A stretch of 64,000 bases of DNA from CBDAQA01 sp965198865 (GTDB taxonomy: Bacteria > Planctomycetota > Phycisphaerae > Tepidisphaerales > Tepidisphaeraceae): NCBI GenBank assembly GCA_965198865.1, contig CBDAQA010000033.1:62001-126000 (forward strand), written 5' to 3'. The position numbers were made by a program, and so were the translations under genes. Position 1 is the stretch's first letter, and the number at the start of each line of letters is the position of its first letter. The notes under the pieces were generated by a model, which ran no database searches, had not been told where the DNA came from, and was given only the letters and a program-made list of their open reading frames with translations. This document shows positions 44,995 through 54,078 of the stretch, piece after piece.

Positions 44995-46836
44995 TCACCC
45001 CCGCACTCCACCCCCGCCGGTCTCGCCGTTGTGCTTCATCGGGTCGTTGGCTCCCACCTGCTCGGCGAGCAGGCCGGCCAGCGCAATCAGGGTCACGTGG
45101 GTGAACGCCTGCGGGAAGTTCCCCATCAGCCGTTGGCGGCCGCAGTCGTACTCCTCGCTCAGCAGGCCGACGTCATTCCGCAGCGCCAGCAGCTTGTCGA
45201 ACAGCTGGACCGCCTCCCCCTTGCGGCCCATCAGCGCGTAGGCCTCGGCCAGCCAGAAGGTGCAGGGCAGGAACGCCGCCTCGGAGCCGGGCACGCCGTC
45301 GACGCCGCTCTTGTTCTGGTACCGCTGGACGAACCCGGTGCCGGTCAGCAGTTCGCGCTCGATCGCCTCGACCGTGCCGACGAACCGCGGGTCGCCGGCC
45401 GGCAGGAAGCCGACCTGCGGGATCATCAGCAGGGCCGCGTCGAGCTCGTGGCTGCCGTAGAACTGGGTGAAGGCGTTCTTCTCCTTGTCGAATCCCTTTT
45501 CGCACACGTCGGCGTGAATCCGGTCGCGCAGGGCGCGCCAGCGCTCGACCGGCCCCTCGAGCCCGAACGTCTCGACGTCCTTGATCGACCGGTCGACGGC
45601 CATCCAGGCCATCACCTTCGAGTGGGTGAACTGCTGCCGCCCGCCGCGGACCTCCCAGATGCCGTTGTCGGGCTGGTCCCAGTTCTGCTCGACGAACCGC
45701 ATCACCGTACACTGCATCTGCCAGTCGGCGAAGTTGCCGCCCGTCGCGCCGTCCACGCGGGCCAGGTGCAGGGCGCCCATCAGTTCCCCGTAGACGTCCA
45801 GCTGGAACTGGTCGTGCGCCCCGTTGCCGATGCGGACCGGCTTGCTGTGGCCGTAGCCGGGCAGCCAGTCCAGTTCCAGTTCGGTCAGGCGGCGCTCGCC
45901 GTGGATGCCGTACATGATCTGCAGCGTCTCGGGGCTGCCCGCCGCCGCACGCAGCAGCCACGCCCGCCAGGCGTCGGCCTCGTCCACGAAGCCGGTCGAC
46001 AGGAATGCGAACAGGGTCAGCGTCGCGTCGCGGATCCAGCAGTACCGGTAGTCCCAGTTCCGCACGCCGCCGTAGTCCTCTGGCAACGACGTGGTGGGGG
46101 CCGCCACGATCCCGCCGGTCGGGTCGTAGGTCATCGCCTTCAGCGTCAGCAGCGACCGCATCACCGCGTCCCGCCACGGGTGCTTGGCCGTGTACCGGCT
46201 GGCCCACGTCGCCCACAGCTGCTCGGTCTCGCGCTCCACCTTTGCCGGGTCGGGCTGGGCCGGCGCGGGGAGATGGGACGGGAAGTAAGTCAGCACGAAG
46301 CTCACGTCGGCGTCGCCGGCGGAGACGGTCACGTCGCCCACCGTGCGGAAGTCCTCGCCGTGCAGGGGCACGCTCGAGCGGAAGATCACCGCGTCCGGCC
46401 CGGCGACGGCGCGGATGCCGCCGTCGTAACGCTGCACCCACGGCTTCTCGTGGCCGTAGTCGAACCGGAACGTCGCGTCCGACCGGAACGGCACCGACCC
46501 GGCCTTCGCCCGGATCGTCCGCACGAGCGTGACGGACGTCCCGTCGCCGTCGTCCGGCCGGGGCATGAAGTCAACCACCGTCGCGACCCCGCCGTCGGCC
46601 GTGGTGAACTCCGTCTCCAGGATCATCGTGTCGCCGCGGTACCGCCGGGTGGAGGTGTGCTCGCCGGTCGGGGCGAGCAACCACCGGCCGTTCTCCGTCG
46701 TCCCCAGCAACGCCGCGAAGCAGGCACCCGAGCCGAAGTGGGGCAGGCAGAGCCAGTCGATCGACCCGTCCAATCCGACCAGGGCGGCCGTGTGGCAGTT
46801 GCCGATGAGGGCGTACGATTCGATGGGCTTGGTCAT
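44995..46836 (-). CDS. GH15 family glycoside hydrolase (trehalase/glucoamylase-like)
   Basis: 613 residues. The N-terminal beta-sandwich domain begins KPIESYALIGNCHTAALVGL, then GSIDWLCLPHFGSGACFAAL, the hallmark of this GH15 group. The (alpha/alpha)6 barrel carries TTSLPEDYGGVRNWDYRYCW with the WIRDA motif. The second catalytic region is GLLSEEYDCGRQRLMGNFPQ, then AFTHV. Family members hydrolyse trehalose or alpha-glucans, cytoplasmic as no signal peptide is present. ATG at 46836 (MTKPIESYAL) fits the family start; another in-frame ATG lies four codons upstream. The C-terminal tail (HNGETGGGGVRG) is low-complexity. No trehalose synthesis gene is adjacent. Confidence 0.9.
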   Translation of the reverse strand: MTKPIESYALIGNCHTAALVGLDGSIDWLCLPHFGSGACFAALLGTTENGRWLLAPTGEHTSTRRYRGDTMILETEFTTADGGVATVVDFMPRPDDGDGTSVTLVRTIRAKAGSVPFRSDATFRFDYGHEKPWVQRYDGGIRAVAGPDAVIFRSSVPLHGEDFRTVGDVTVSAGDADVSFVLTYFPSHLPAPAQPDPAKVERETEQLWATWASRYTAKHPWRDAVMRSLLTLKAMTYDPTGGIVAAPTTSLPEDYGGVRNWDYRYCWIRDATLTLFAFLSTGFVDEADAWRAWLLRAAAGSPETLQIMYGIHGERRLTELELDWLPGYGHSKPVRIGNGAHDQFQLDVYGELMGALHLARVDGATGGNFADWQMQCTVMRFVEQNWDQPDNGIWEVRGGRQQFTHSKVMAWMAVDRSIKDVETFGLEGPVERWRALRDRIHADVCEKGFDKEKNAFTQFYGSHELDAALLMIPQVGFLPAGDPRFVGTVEAIERELLTGTGFVQRYQNKSGVDGVPGSEAAFLPCTFWLAEAYALMGRKGEAVQLFDKLLALRNDVGLLSEEYDCGRQRLMGNFPQAFTHVTLIALAGLLAEQVGANDPMKHNGETGGGGVRG

Positions 46837-46906
46837 TCGACCGGTCATACCGCCATCGGCGTCGATCGGGGAACGTCTGGCGTGCCAGAACGACGTCGGT
46901 TCTTCG

Positions 46907-46968
46907 CAAGCCGGCGTCGGAGGTACGCCGAAGACCCGGGTCTTCGGCGTACCTCCGACGCCGGCTTG
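46907..46968. repeat. Perfect 62-bp palindrome (family A, copy 2)
   Basis: Both 31-bp halves (CAAGCCGGCGTCGGAGGTAC and onward to a CCCGGG centre) are exact reverse complements. It lies between the GH15 start and the SDR stop. It differs from copy 1 at two arm positions, each compensated in the opposite arm. Confidence 0.9.
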
Positions 46969-47001
46969 AATAGATTGGTCACTCGACCGGCAACGCGCCG
47001 C

Positions 47002-47718
47002 TCAGGCGATCGAGCGACCGCCGTCCAGCCGGATGATCTGGCCCGTGATGTACGACCCGGCCGTCACCAGGTAATGGACCAAGTCGCCCACGTCGGCCGG
47101 CGTGCCCGGGCGCGCCAGGGGGACGCGGCTCAGGTACCGCTCGCGCGCGTCGGCCGGGTAGTCGTCCGGCCACTCCACCACGCCCGGGGCGATGCCGTTC
47201 ACCGTGACGTCGGGAGCCAACTCTCGCGCCAGGGCCAGCGTCACGTTGGCCAACGCCGCCTTCGACGCGCCGTACCCCAGGTACTCCGGCCACGGCCGCT
47301 CGGCCAGCAGGTCGACCAGGTTGACGATGTGCCCCTTGGTGGCCCGCAGCATCGGGGCGAACCGCTGGGCCAGCAGCAGCGGCGCCTCAACGTGGAGCGT
47401 CTGCATCTCGCGCAGCTTCGCCAGCGTCAAGTCGCCCAGCCGGCCCGGCTCGAACACCGCCGCGTTGTTCACCAGCACGTTCAGCTCCCCGCTGAACAGC
47501 TCCAGCACCTCGGCGATGCGGTCGCAACTGGCGACCGGATCGGACAGGTCGACCTGGATCGGCCACGCCCCGCACGACGCCTGCACGGCTTCCGCCTCGG
47601 CCTCGCTCGACCGGAAGGTGAACGCGACGGCGAAGCCCGCCGCCGCCAGCCGTTCGACGATCGCCCGGCCGACCCGCTTCGCCCCGCCCGTCACGAGTGC
47701 CACGCGTGGTTCAGCCAT
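47002..47718 (-). CDS. Short-chain dehydrogenase/reductase, pteridine-reductase-like
   Basis: 238 residues. The cofactor motif TGGAKRVGRAIVERLA is the form typical of pteridine reductases (FolM/PTR1), with Arg in place of the usual Gly-Ile. NNAAVFEPG and the catalytic YGASK (Y-x3-K) are present. The usual SDR serine segment reads HIVNLVDLL, where an Asp/Leu context replaces the canonical Ser, as in several pteridine reductases. The C-terminus is GQIIRLDGGRSIA. It may reduce dihydropterins or a related substrate with NADPH; this is inferred from motif form only. It is divergent from the ABC exporter across 325 bp. Confidence 0.82.
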   Translation of the reverse strand: MAEPRVALVTGGAKRVGRAIVERLAAAGFAVAFTFRSSEAEAEAVQASCGAWPIQVDLSDPVASCDRIAEVLELFSGELNVLVNNAAVFEPGRLGDLTLAKLREMQTLHVEAPLLLAQRFAPMLRATKGHIVNLVDLLAERPWPEYLGYGASKAALANVTLALARELAPDVTVNGIAPGVVEWPDDYPADARERYLSRVPLARPGTPADVGDLVHYLVTAGSYITGQIIRLDGGRSIA

Positions 47719-48043
47719 GGCCGAAGTCTACGCGACCCGGTGAGGAGGCACGCACGCCGGACCGCTTTGATGTACGTCAAGCGACCGGGTTTCGCGAGGG
47801 GCATGCGCTCCACAACACGTGAGACAAGTTGTTTCAACAGGCAATTGACGTTGACATAAGATGATCGCTAGAATTGACTTACATTCGCAGCAATTGGACG
47901 CCGATTGCAAACTGTCCCATTTCGTCCCATTTTGTCTCACCGGTTTAGCGATCGCGTGGGAGCATCTTTGGCACGTCCGTCGAAGGTCGCAGCGTTGACG
48001 CATAGGATGGAGCCGACGTTCCCCGTGTGTTTTCCGACTTGCC
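47719..48043. other. Divergent intergenic region: promoter and tandem 10-bp repeat
   Basis: A plus-strand promoter candidate TTGACG (47845-47850), 18-bp spacer, TAGAAT (47869-47874) lies about 170 bp before the exporter gene. Downstream of it at 47914-47938 is a tandem of GTCCCATTTC-type units matching the one upstream of trpD (4485-4509). If the promoter is real the repeat lies in the leader, where a bound protein could block transcription. Confidence 0.45.
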
Positions 48044-50317
48044 ATGGCCACTGATCCGACCCCCGCCGGGACCGCCATCCCCCTCTCGCTTCCCCCCGCC
48101 CTTCACGCCCGTTTGAACGGCGAGTTGGAGGGCCGCCCCGTCGTCGCGTGGGCGGCGCTCGATCTGGATGAGCACAACCGTTACGCCGACCGGTACGTCG
48201 TGCTGACCGATGGCAAGCTGCTCGTGTTCGACGTGTCCGCAGCGGCCGGGGCACCGCTGTGGGAGGTGGCGCTGTCGGCCGTGGACGAGGCGGCGATCGT
48301 CGAGGGCATCGGCGTCGACCGGCTGACCGTAATCGCCGGCGGGGCCCTCGTCGGCGAGCTGCGGTACACCCGGCGATGTCGTCGGGATATGACCCGGCTG
48401 CAGCGCAAGTTGGAACGCCGCCTCTCGACCAGCACGACCGAGGCGCGGCCCGACTGGCTGGAGACCGTTGAGCGCGAGGCCGAGCAGCGCGACACCTGCC
48501 CCAAGTGCGGCCTGCCGATCCCCGCCTACGCCGAGGGCGTCTGCCCCCGGTGCGTCCAGGGCCGCAAGCTGCTCTGGCGGCTGCTGGACGAGGCCAAGCC
48601 CTACCGCCCGCGGCTGTGGGCGGCCCTCATCCTGACGATCGGCGTCTCCGAGTTGACCGTCGTTCCCGGCCTGCTGACGATCCGGCTGAGCAATGCGATC
48701 CAGGCGCTGGACATGCGCCGCCTCATCGTCGCCTGCACCTTGCTCGTGCTCACCTACGTCGCCACCGAGGTGGTGAACGGCGCCCGCCTGTACGTGCTGT
48801 CGGTTGTCGGCACCCGCATCACCAGCGACCTGCGGCACAAGGTGTACGCCCACCTGCACGAGCTGTCGCTGCGCTACTTCGCCAAGCGGCGCACGGGCAG
48901 CCTGATCACCCGCGTGACCAACGACACCGACCGGCTGTGGGACTTCATCGTGTTCGGGTCGGTCGACTTCTTCCGCAACTGCGTGATGATCGCCTCGCTG
49001 GCCGGCATCATGCTGTGGGTCAACTGGCGGCTGGCGCTGATCTCGCTGTTCCCGCTGCCGGTGCTGGCCGGCGTCAGCTACTACCGCGGGCTGAAGATGC
49101 AGCGGCTGTACGGCCGGCTGCACACCTACTGGAGCCGGATGACGGCCGTCGTCGGCGACGCGATCCCCGGCGTGAAGGTGGTGAAGGCGTTCGGCAACGA
49201 GCGGCGTGAGGTCGACCGGTTCGACCGCCGCAGCAACGAGTACGCCGACAAGGAGATCGAGATCCACTGGATCTGGACCGCCCTGGCACCCACGGTCAGC
49301 GGCATCATGAAGCTGGGGCAGGCGGTCGTCTGGATCGCCGGCGGGTACATGGCGATCCACGGCGGTCACGTCAAGGCCGACCTGTCGGTGCTGCTCGGGT
49401 TCACCGTCTTCGTCAACCAGTTCTACGGCCCCATCATGGAGCTGGCCAACAGCAACCGGATGGTCACGCGGGCGGCCACCAGCGCCCAGCGCGTGTTCGA
49501 GGTGGTCGACACGCCGCCCGACATCTTCAGTCGCGTCGGGGCGTTCAAGAAGGACCGGCTGGAGGGGCGCGTCGAGTTCCGCCACGTCGCCTTCAGCTAC
49601 GAAGGGGCCCAGCCGGCCCTTCGCGACGTGAGCATGCGGGCCGAGCCGGGCCAGATGATCGGCCTGTGCGGGCCCAGCGGGGCGGGCAAGAGCACGTTCG
49701 TCAACCTGATCTGCCGGTTCTACGACGCCACCGACGGCCAGATCCTGATCGACGGCGTCGACCTCCGCGACTACGACGTCCACTGGCTCCGCCGCCAGAT
49801 CGGCGTCGTCCTGCAGGAGCCCTACCTGTTCCACGGCACGGTGGCCGACAACGTCCGCTACGGCAACCCCGACGCCACGGTGGAACGGGTGATCGCCGCC
49901 GCCCGGGCCGCCAACGCCCACGACTTCATCGTCGGCTTCCCCGACGGCTACGACACCATGGTCGGCGAGCGCGGCCAATCGCTCAGCGGCGGCGAGCGCC
50001 AGCGGATCAGCATCGCCCGCGCGATCCTCCACAACCCGCGCATCCTGATCCTGGACGAGGCGACCAGCAGCGTCGACACCGAGACGGAGAAGCAGATCCA
50101 GCAGGCGCTGGACCGCCTGGTGAGCGGCCGGACCACGTTCGCCATCGCCCACCGCCTGAGCACGTTGACCGCCGCCGATCGGCTGGTCGTGCTCGACAAG
50201 GGCAAGGTCGCCGAAGAGGGGACGCACGCCGAACTGGTGGACCGCGAGGGCGGCGTCTACGCCCGCCTGCACCAGACGCAGGCGGAGATGGCGGCGCTGG
50301 TGGCGATCCGGGAATAA
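48044..50317 (+). CDS. ABC exporter (fused TMD-NBD) with N-terminal PH-like domain and zinc ribbon
   Basis: 757 residues. Residues ~10-125 form a soluble beta-rich domain (NRYADRYVVLTDGKLLVFDV, GELRYTRRCRRDMTRLQRKL) reminiscent of a PH-like fold. A zinc ribbon follows: C152-x2-C155 and C167-x2-C170. The exporter membrane domain spans about 180-470 (six TM helices, SLRYFAKRRTGSLITRVTND coupling region). The NBD has Walker A GPSGAGKST, signature LSGGERQRISIARA, Walker B ILILDEATSSVD and switch AHRLSTL. It would work as a homodimeric exporter of lipid or drug-like type. The cytoplasmic N-terminal extension with zinc ribbon is unusual for the family and may regulate it. Confidence 0.9.
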   Translation: MATDPTPAGTAIPLSLPPALHARLNGELEGRPVVAWAALDLDEHNRYADRYVVLTDGKLLVFDVSAAAGAPLWEVALSAVDEAAIVEGIGVDRLTVIAGGALVGELRYTRRCRRDMTRLQRKLERRLSTSTTEARPDWLETVEREAEQRDTCPKCGLPIPAYAEGVCPRCVQGRKLLWRLLDEAKPYRPRLWAALILTIGVSELTVVPGLLTIRLSNAIQALDMRRLIVACTLLVLTYVATEVVNGARLYVLSVVGTRITSDLRHKVYAHLHELSLRYFAKRRTGSLITRVTNDTDRLWDFIVFGSVDFFRNCVMIASLAGIMLWVNWRLALISLFPLPVLAGVSYYRGLKMQRLYGRLHTYWSRMTAVVGDAIPGVKVVKAFGNERREVDRFDRRSNEYADKEIEIHWIWTALAPTVSGIMKLGQAVVWIAGGYMAIHGGHVKADLSVLLGFTVFVNQFYGPIMELANSNRMVTRAATSAQRVFEVVDTPPDIFSRVGAFKKDRLEGRVEFRHVAFSYEGAQPALRDVSMRAEPGQMIGLCGPSGAGKSTFVNLICRFYDATDGQILIDGVDLRDYDVHWLRRQIGVVLQEPYLFHGTVADNVRYGNPDATVERVIAAARAANAHDFIVGFPDGYDTMVGERGQSLSGGERQRISIARAILHNPRILILDEATSSVDTETEKQIQQALDRLVSGRTTFAIAHRLSTLTAADRLVVLDKGKVAEEGTHAELVDREGGVYARLHQTQAEMAALVAIRE

Positions 50318-50325
50318 CCTGCTTA

Positions 50326-50393
50326 GCGACGGCCCAAAGGACCGGGCTTCGAACGTCGATCGGCACTCGAAGTCCGGCGCTCTGGGCCGTCGC
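50326..50393. repeat. Imperfect palindrome (family B, copy 2) after the ABC exporter
   Basis: GCGACGGCCC (50326-50335) pairs with GGGCCGTCGC (50384-50393). The inner arm CCGGGCTTCGA pairs imperfectly with TCGAAGTCCGG. It begins 8 bp after the exporter stop and shares its outer and inner blocks with the element at 42894-42946. Confidence 0.7.
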
Positions 50394-50422
50394 CAAACAT
50401 TGATTCGACGCGCCCATTCCTC

Positions 50423-50451
50423 TTGTGACCTGGCCAACGCCCGCCTAATAT
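50423..50451 (+). promoter_or_regulatory. rpsA promoter with structured leader
   Basis: TTGTGA (50423-50428), exact 17-bp spacer, TAATAT (50446-50451). The inferred leader is about 135 nt and contains a GC-rich hairpin at 50461-50485 (GCCGCC...GGCGGC). Structured rpsA leaders mediate S1 autoregulation in other bacteria; that role here is inference. Confidence 0.6.
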
Positions 50452-50594
50452 AGATGGTTCGCCGCCTCCGGACGGTCCGGGCGGCGGTTCTCCATTGGTC
50501 AACCTCGCGTTCGTCCTGCGTGGCGGCGGACGCGTGATTCCCTGGGCCACGCACTCCTCAAGGTTGGGCGGGTGACACCGCCCCTTTCATACGC

Positions 50595-52358
50595 ATGGTC
50601 GATTTCCACCTGATTAGCACGCTGAGCGACCTCGACGACGATCTCGATGCCGCGGTCGCCCTGGCTCTGGGCGACGGGGCCGACGATCTGAAGGTCCTCA
50701 TCCCTGGCGAGGACGTGACCGTCTTCAACCCCGGCACCATCATCAAGGGCCGGATCAGCGGCATGGCCGGCGACGACTACGTCGTCGAGCTGGGCCTCAA
50801 GAGCGAAGGCATCCTGGAGAAGGGCGAGTTCGACGAGCCCGAGCTGGTCAACATCGGCGACGAGGTCAAGGTCCTGCTCGAGGACGTCGAGGGCGACACC
50901 GGGTTGGTGAAGATCAGCAAGCGCAAGGCTGACCGGATCATCAACTGGGAAGCCATCATGAAGACCAAGAAGGAGGGCGAGCCCGTCTCAGGTAAGGTCA
51001 CCAAGAAGATCAAGGGCGGGCTGCTGGTGGACATCGGCGTGCCCGTGTTCCTGCCGGCGAGCCAGGTCGACATCCGGCGTCCCGGTGAGATCAGCGACTG
51101 GATCGGGCGGAACATCGACGCGGTGATCCTGAAGATCGACGAGGAGCGGCGCAACATCGTCATCAGCCGCCGCAAGCTGATCGAGCAGCAGCGCGAGGAG
51201 CTGAAGAAGAAGACGTTCGAGAGCCTGCAGGTGGGCCAGCTCCGCAAGGGGACGGTCAAGAACATCGCTGACTTCGGCGCTTTCATCGACCTCGGCGGCA
51301 TCGACGGCCTCCTGCACATCACCGACATGAGCTGGGGCCGGATCAACCACCCCAGCGAGATGGTGAAGATCGACCAGGAGGTCGAGGTCAAGGTCCTCAA
51401 CATCGACAAGGACAAGGAGAAGATCGCCTTGGGGTTGAAGCAGAAGGACGCTTCGCCGTGGGAGAACATCGAGAGCAAGTACCCGGTCGGCTCGGTGCAC
51501 GACGCCAGCGTCGTGAACATCATGAGCTACGGTGCCTTCTGCAAGCTCGAGGCCGGCGTCGAGGGGTTGGTCCACATCTCCGAGATGAGCTGGACCAAGC
51601 GGATCAACCACCCCAGCGAGGTCGTCGCCCAGGACCAACCGGTCAAGGTGAAGGTCCTCGAGATCAACAAGGAGAAGCAGGAGATCTCGCTCGGCATGAA
51701 GCAGGTCGAGGAGAACCCCTGGGAGCGGGTGGCCGAGAAGTACCCGCCCGGCTCGGTGGTCGAGGGCAAGGTCCGCAACATCGCCAACTACGGCGCGTTC
51801 GTCGAGATCGAGGAGGGCATCGACGGCCTGCTGCACGTCAGCGACCTGTCGTGGACCAAGAAGATCGGCCACCCGTCGGAGGTGCTCAAGAAGGGCGAGA
51901 ACGTCCAGGCCGTCGTGCTCAACGTCGACCAGGAGAAGCAGCGGATCGCCCTGGGCCTGAAGCAGATGTCCGAGGACCCGTGGGTGTCGGCCATACCCAA
52001 CGCCTACCGCCCCGGCCAAGTGGTCAAGGGGCAGGTCACGAAGATCGCCAACTTCGGCGTCTTCGTCGAGCTGGCCCCCGGGCTCGAAGGGTTGCTGCAC
52101 ATCTCGGAGATCTCCGACCACAAGGTCGAGAAGCCCGAGGACGTGCTCAAGGTCGGCCAAGACCTGGACGTGAAGATCCTCCGCGTCGACTCCGACGAGC
52201 GGAAGATCGGCCTGAGCCTCAAGCGGGCCCAGTGGCAGCAGGAGGAGGAGCAGCGCGAGACCGTCCGGGCCACCCGCCCGGAGAAGAAGAACCTCCGCGG
52301 CGGCCTCGAGGGCGGCGAGAACACCACCGGCCTGGGCGACCTCAAGCTCGGCCAGTGA
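50595..52358 (+). CDS. rpsA: 30S ribosomal protein S1
   Basis: 587 residues with six S1 (OB-fold) repeats. The first two are degenerate ribosome-binding ones (GTIIKGRISGMAGDDYVVEL; GKVTKKIKGGLLVDIGVPVF). Four canonical RNA-binding ones follow (GTVKNIADFGAFIDLGGIDG; NIMSYGAFCKLEAGVEGLVH; GKVRNIANYGAFVEIEEGID; GQVTKIANFGVFVELAPGLE). It unfolds and positions mRNA on the 30S subunit. The charged C-terminal tail (RATRPEKKNLRGGLEGGENT) is absent from E. coli S1. The ATG gives MVDFHLISTLSDLDDDLDAA. A copy of the final half-repeat and tail, with the terminator, is found at 58065-58430. Confidence 0.96.
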   Translation: MVDFHLISTLSDLDDDLDAAVALALGDGADDLKVLIPGEDVTVFNPGTIIKGRISGMAGDDYVVELGLKSEGILEKGEFDEPELVNIGDEVKVLLEDVEGDTGLVKISKRKADRIINWEAIMKTKKEGEPVSGKVTKKIKGGLLVDIGVPVFLPASQVDIRRPGEISDWIGRNIDAVILKIDEERRNIVISRRKLIEQQREELKKKTFESLQVGQLRKGTVKNIADFGAFIDLGGIDGLLHITDMSWGRINHPSEMVKIDQEVEVKVLNIDKDKEKIALGLKQKDASPWENIESKYPVGSVHDASVVNIMSYGAFCKLEAGVEGLVHISEMSWTKRINHPSEVVAQDQPVKVKVLEINKEKQEISLGMKQVEENPWERVAEKYPPGSVVEGKVRNIANYGAFVEIEEGIDGLLHVSDLSWTKKIGHPSEVLKKGENVQAVVLNVDQEKQRIALGLKQMSEDPWVSAIPNAYRPGQVVKGQVTKIANFGVFVELAPGLEGLLHISEISDHKVEKPEDVLKVGQDLDVKILRVDSDERKIGLSLKRAQWQQEEEQRETVRATRPEKKNLRGGLEGGENTTGLGDLKLGQ

Positions 52359-52385
52359 ACGCTGTCCCACCGTTGAAGACGAACA

Positions 52386-52416
52386 CCGCGGGCCGCCCAT
52401 CTCGGGCGGCCCGCGG
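52386..52416 (+). terminator. rpsA terminator hairpin
   Basis: A perfect 13-bp stem, CCGCGGGCCGCCC and its complement with a 5-nt loop (ATCTC), starts 27 bp after the rpsA stop and is followed by GCGTTTG. The same hairpin, partly degraded, accompanies the duplicated rpsA end at 58398-58427. Confidence 0.65.
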
Positions 52417-52634
52417 GCGTTTGCGGGGCCGATGCAAACGGCGTCGGTCGTGCACGGCACCGATCCCAGAGCCAAATCCGGATGTCGTGATCCCTGCCGG
52501 TCGTCCTTCACGCTTACACGGCTGAGCACGCGCGTCGGTCTGCCCGGCCGCCGCAATCAGTGGTCCGATCGCGTGGGCGATCGGCGTCGCGGAACCGGGC
52601 GGGTTCGCTGCCGCGTGCTGAAGGAAAGCCGTCG

Positions 52635-53897
52635 ATGTCCACAGCGCTAGTCCGTCGTCGAATTGCCCCACCCTCAGGTCTTTGTCCCCGGATAGCGGCG
52701 GCCCTGGCGGGTGCCGCCGCCGCCACCGCGGCGGGTGGGACGGCGGTCGCGGCCCCAGTCCAGTACACGCTGAGTAACCTGGGCATTCCCGATACCGGCG
52801 ACACGGCCGGCAACGGCAATGCCGCGCTCGGGATCAACAGCAGCGGGACGGTCACGGGATACCTGACCGGGAGCAACGGCAACTTCAACGGGTTTGTGGG
52901 TAACACTGCAAGCGTGACCACGCTGCCGACTTTGGGTGGCCCAAATTGGTTTGCGTCAGCCATCAACGACGCCGGGCAGGTGGCCGGCACGAGCGCGATC
53001 GCGGGGTCGCCGGCGTACCTCCATGCGACGCTCTGGTCGGCATCGAAAACGGCCACCGACCTGGGCACGCTGCCCGGCACAGTCGACAGCCGAGCGACCG
53101 GAATCAATGGCGCGGGTCAGGTGGTCGGCGAATCATTCGACTCCTCCGACAACGCCTACGCCTTCCGCACCGGCGCGAACGGCCAGGGAATGACCCCACT
53201 GAGCACGCTCGGCGCATCGCAATACGCGGTGACGTTTGGGGTCAACAATGCCGGTGTCGTGTCGGGAAGCATCTACGCAACCGACGCGAACAGCACGTAC
53301 ACGGGAGCCTACTGGGACGCGGCGGGGACTGCTCACGCCATCTCCATTTTCGGGGGCGACTACGGCGCGGCGACTGGCATTAACCAAGCCGGGCACATCA
53401 CCGGCTTTTCGACGGTGGACGACACCGACGTGCCCAGCTCCGCGTTCATCTACGACACGACGACGGGGCAGATGACCGACCTCGGAAGCCTCAGCGCGGC
53501 GTTACCGGCGGCCGAAGGCTACGCCATCAACGACTCCGACGTGGTGGTCGGTACCTCGTACGACGCGACCTTGACCACCGGGCACGCCTTCATCGACGCC
53601 AACGGCCAGATGCAGGACCTGAACGCGCTGGTCAACGCGCCGGGTTGGACGTTGCAAGACGCCTTCGGCATCAACGACGCCGGGCAGATCGTCGGCGATG
53701 GGATCGACCCCGCCGGCGAGTACCACGCGTTCCTGCTGACCCCGACGTCGTCCGTCCCCGAACCGATCAGCCTGGCCGTGGCCGCCGTGGCCGTCGCCGG
53801 TTTCACGGCTGGCGGTCGGCGTCGACGGAAGCGGCGTTCGGCGGCTCGCCGAGGTCGACTCGCGGGGGTTGCATTCACGCCGGCCATCGGTCAGTAG
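52635..53897 (+). CDS. PEP-CTERM exported protein with HAF repeats
   Basis: 420 residues. After a signal peptide (PRIAAALAGAAAATAAGGTA...VA) come repeated HAF-type units with a 'GINxxGxVxGxxxxxxxxxAF' pattern (ALGINSSGTVTGYLTG, AINDAGQVAGTSAIAG, GINGAGQVVGESFDSS, GVNNAGVVSGSIYATD, GINQAGHITGFSTVDD, GINDAGQIVGDGIDPA). The C-terminal sorting signal is VPEPISLAVAAVAVAGFTAG followed by GRRRRKRR. PEP-CTERM proteins are exported and processed by an exosortase, often with exopolysaccharide. About 20 extra residues follow the basic cluster, which is unusual. No exosortase gene is in the window. AAGGAAAG precedes the ATG by about 6 nt. Confidence 0.87.
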   Translation: MSTALVRRRIAPPSGLCPRIAAALAGAAAATAAGGTAVAAPVQYTLSNLGIPDTGDTAGNGNAALGINSSGTVTGYLTGSNGNFNGFVGNTASVTTLPTLGGPNWFASAINDAGQVAGTSAIAGSPAYLHATLWSASKTATDLGTLPGTVDSRATGINGAGQVVGESFDSSDNAYAFRTGANGQGMTPLSTLGASQYAVTFGVNNAGVVSGSIYATDANSTYTGAYWDAAGTAHAISIFGGDYGAATGINQAGHITGFSTVDDTDVPSSAFIYDTTTGQMTDLGSLSAALPAAEGYAINDSDVVVGTSYDATLTTGHAFIDANGQMQDLNALVNAPGWTLQDAFGINDAGQIVGDGIDPAGEYHAFLLTPTSSVPEPISLAVAAVAVAGFTAGGRRRRKRRSAARRGRLAGVAFTPAIGQ

Positions 53898-54078
53898 CGG
53901 CGACCGGTCCAAAGACGCAATGGCGAGGCGGGCCGTCCACTCGGCCGAACCGGCGGCGATCGCCTGCATTCACCTGGCCAGCTCCCCGAGCAGCGTGTCC
54001 AGTGCCAGGGGCGCTCGGCCTCTTAAGCGACGTCATGCGCGCGGTGCGCGGCTGGCTTCGGTACATTGGCGGCCTCTC

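Noticed and set aside
44941..47859. 972-codon plus-strand frame opposite the GH15 and SDR genes
   Set aside because: It spans two genuine minus-strand genes and a palindrome, with biased composition and no motif.
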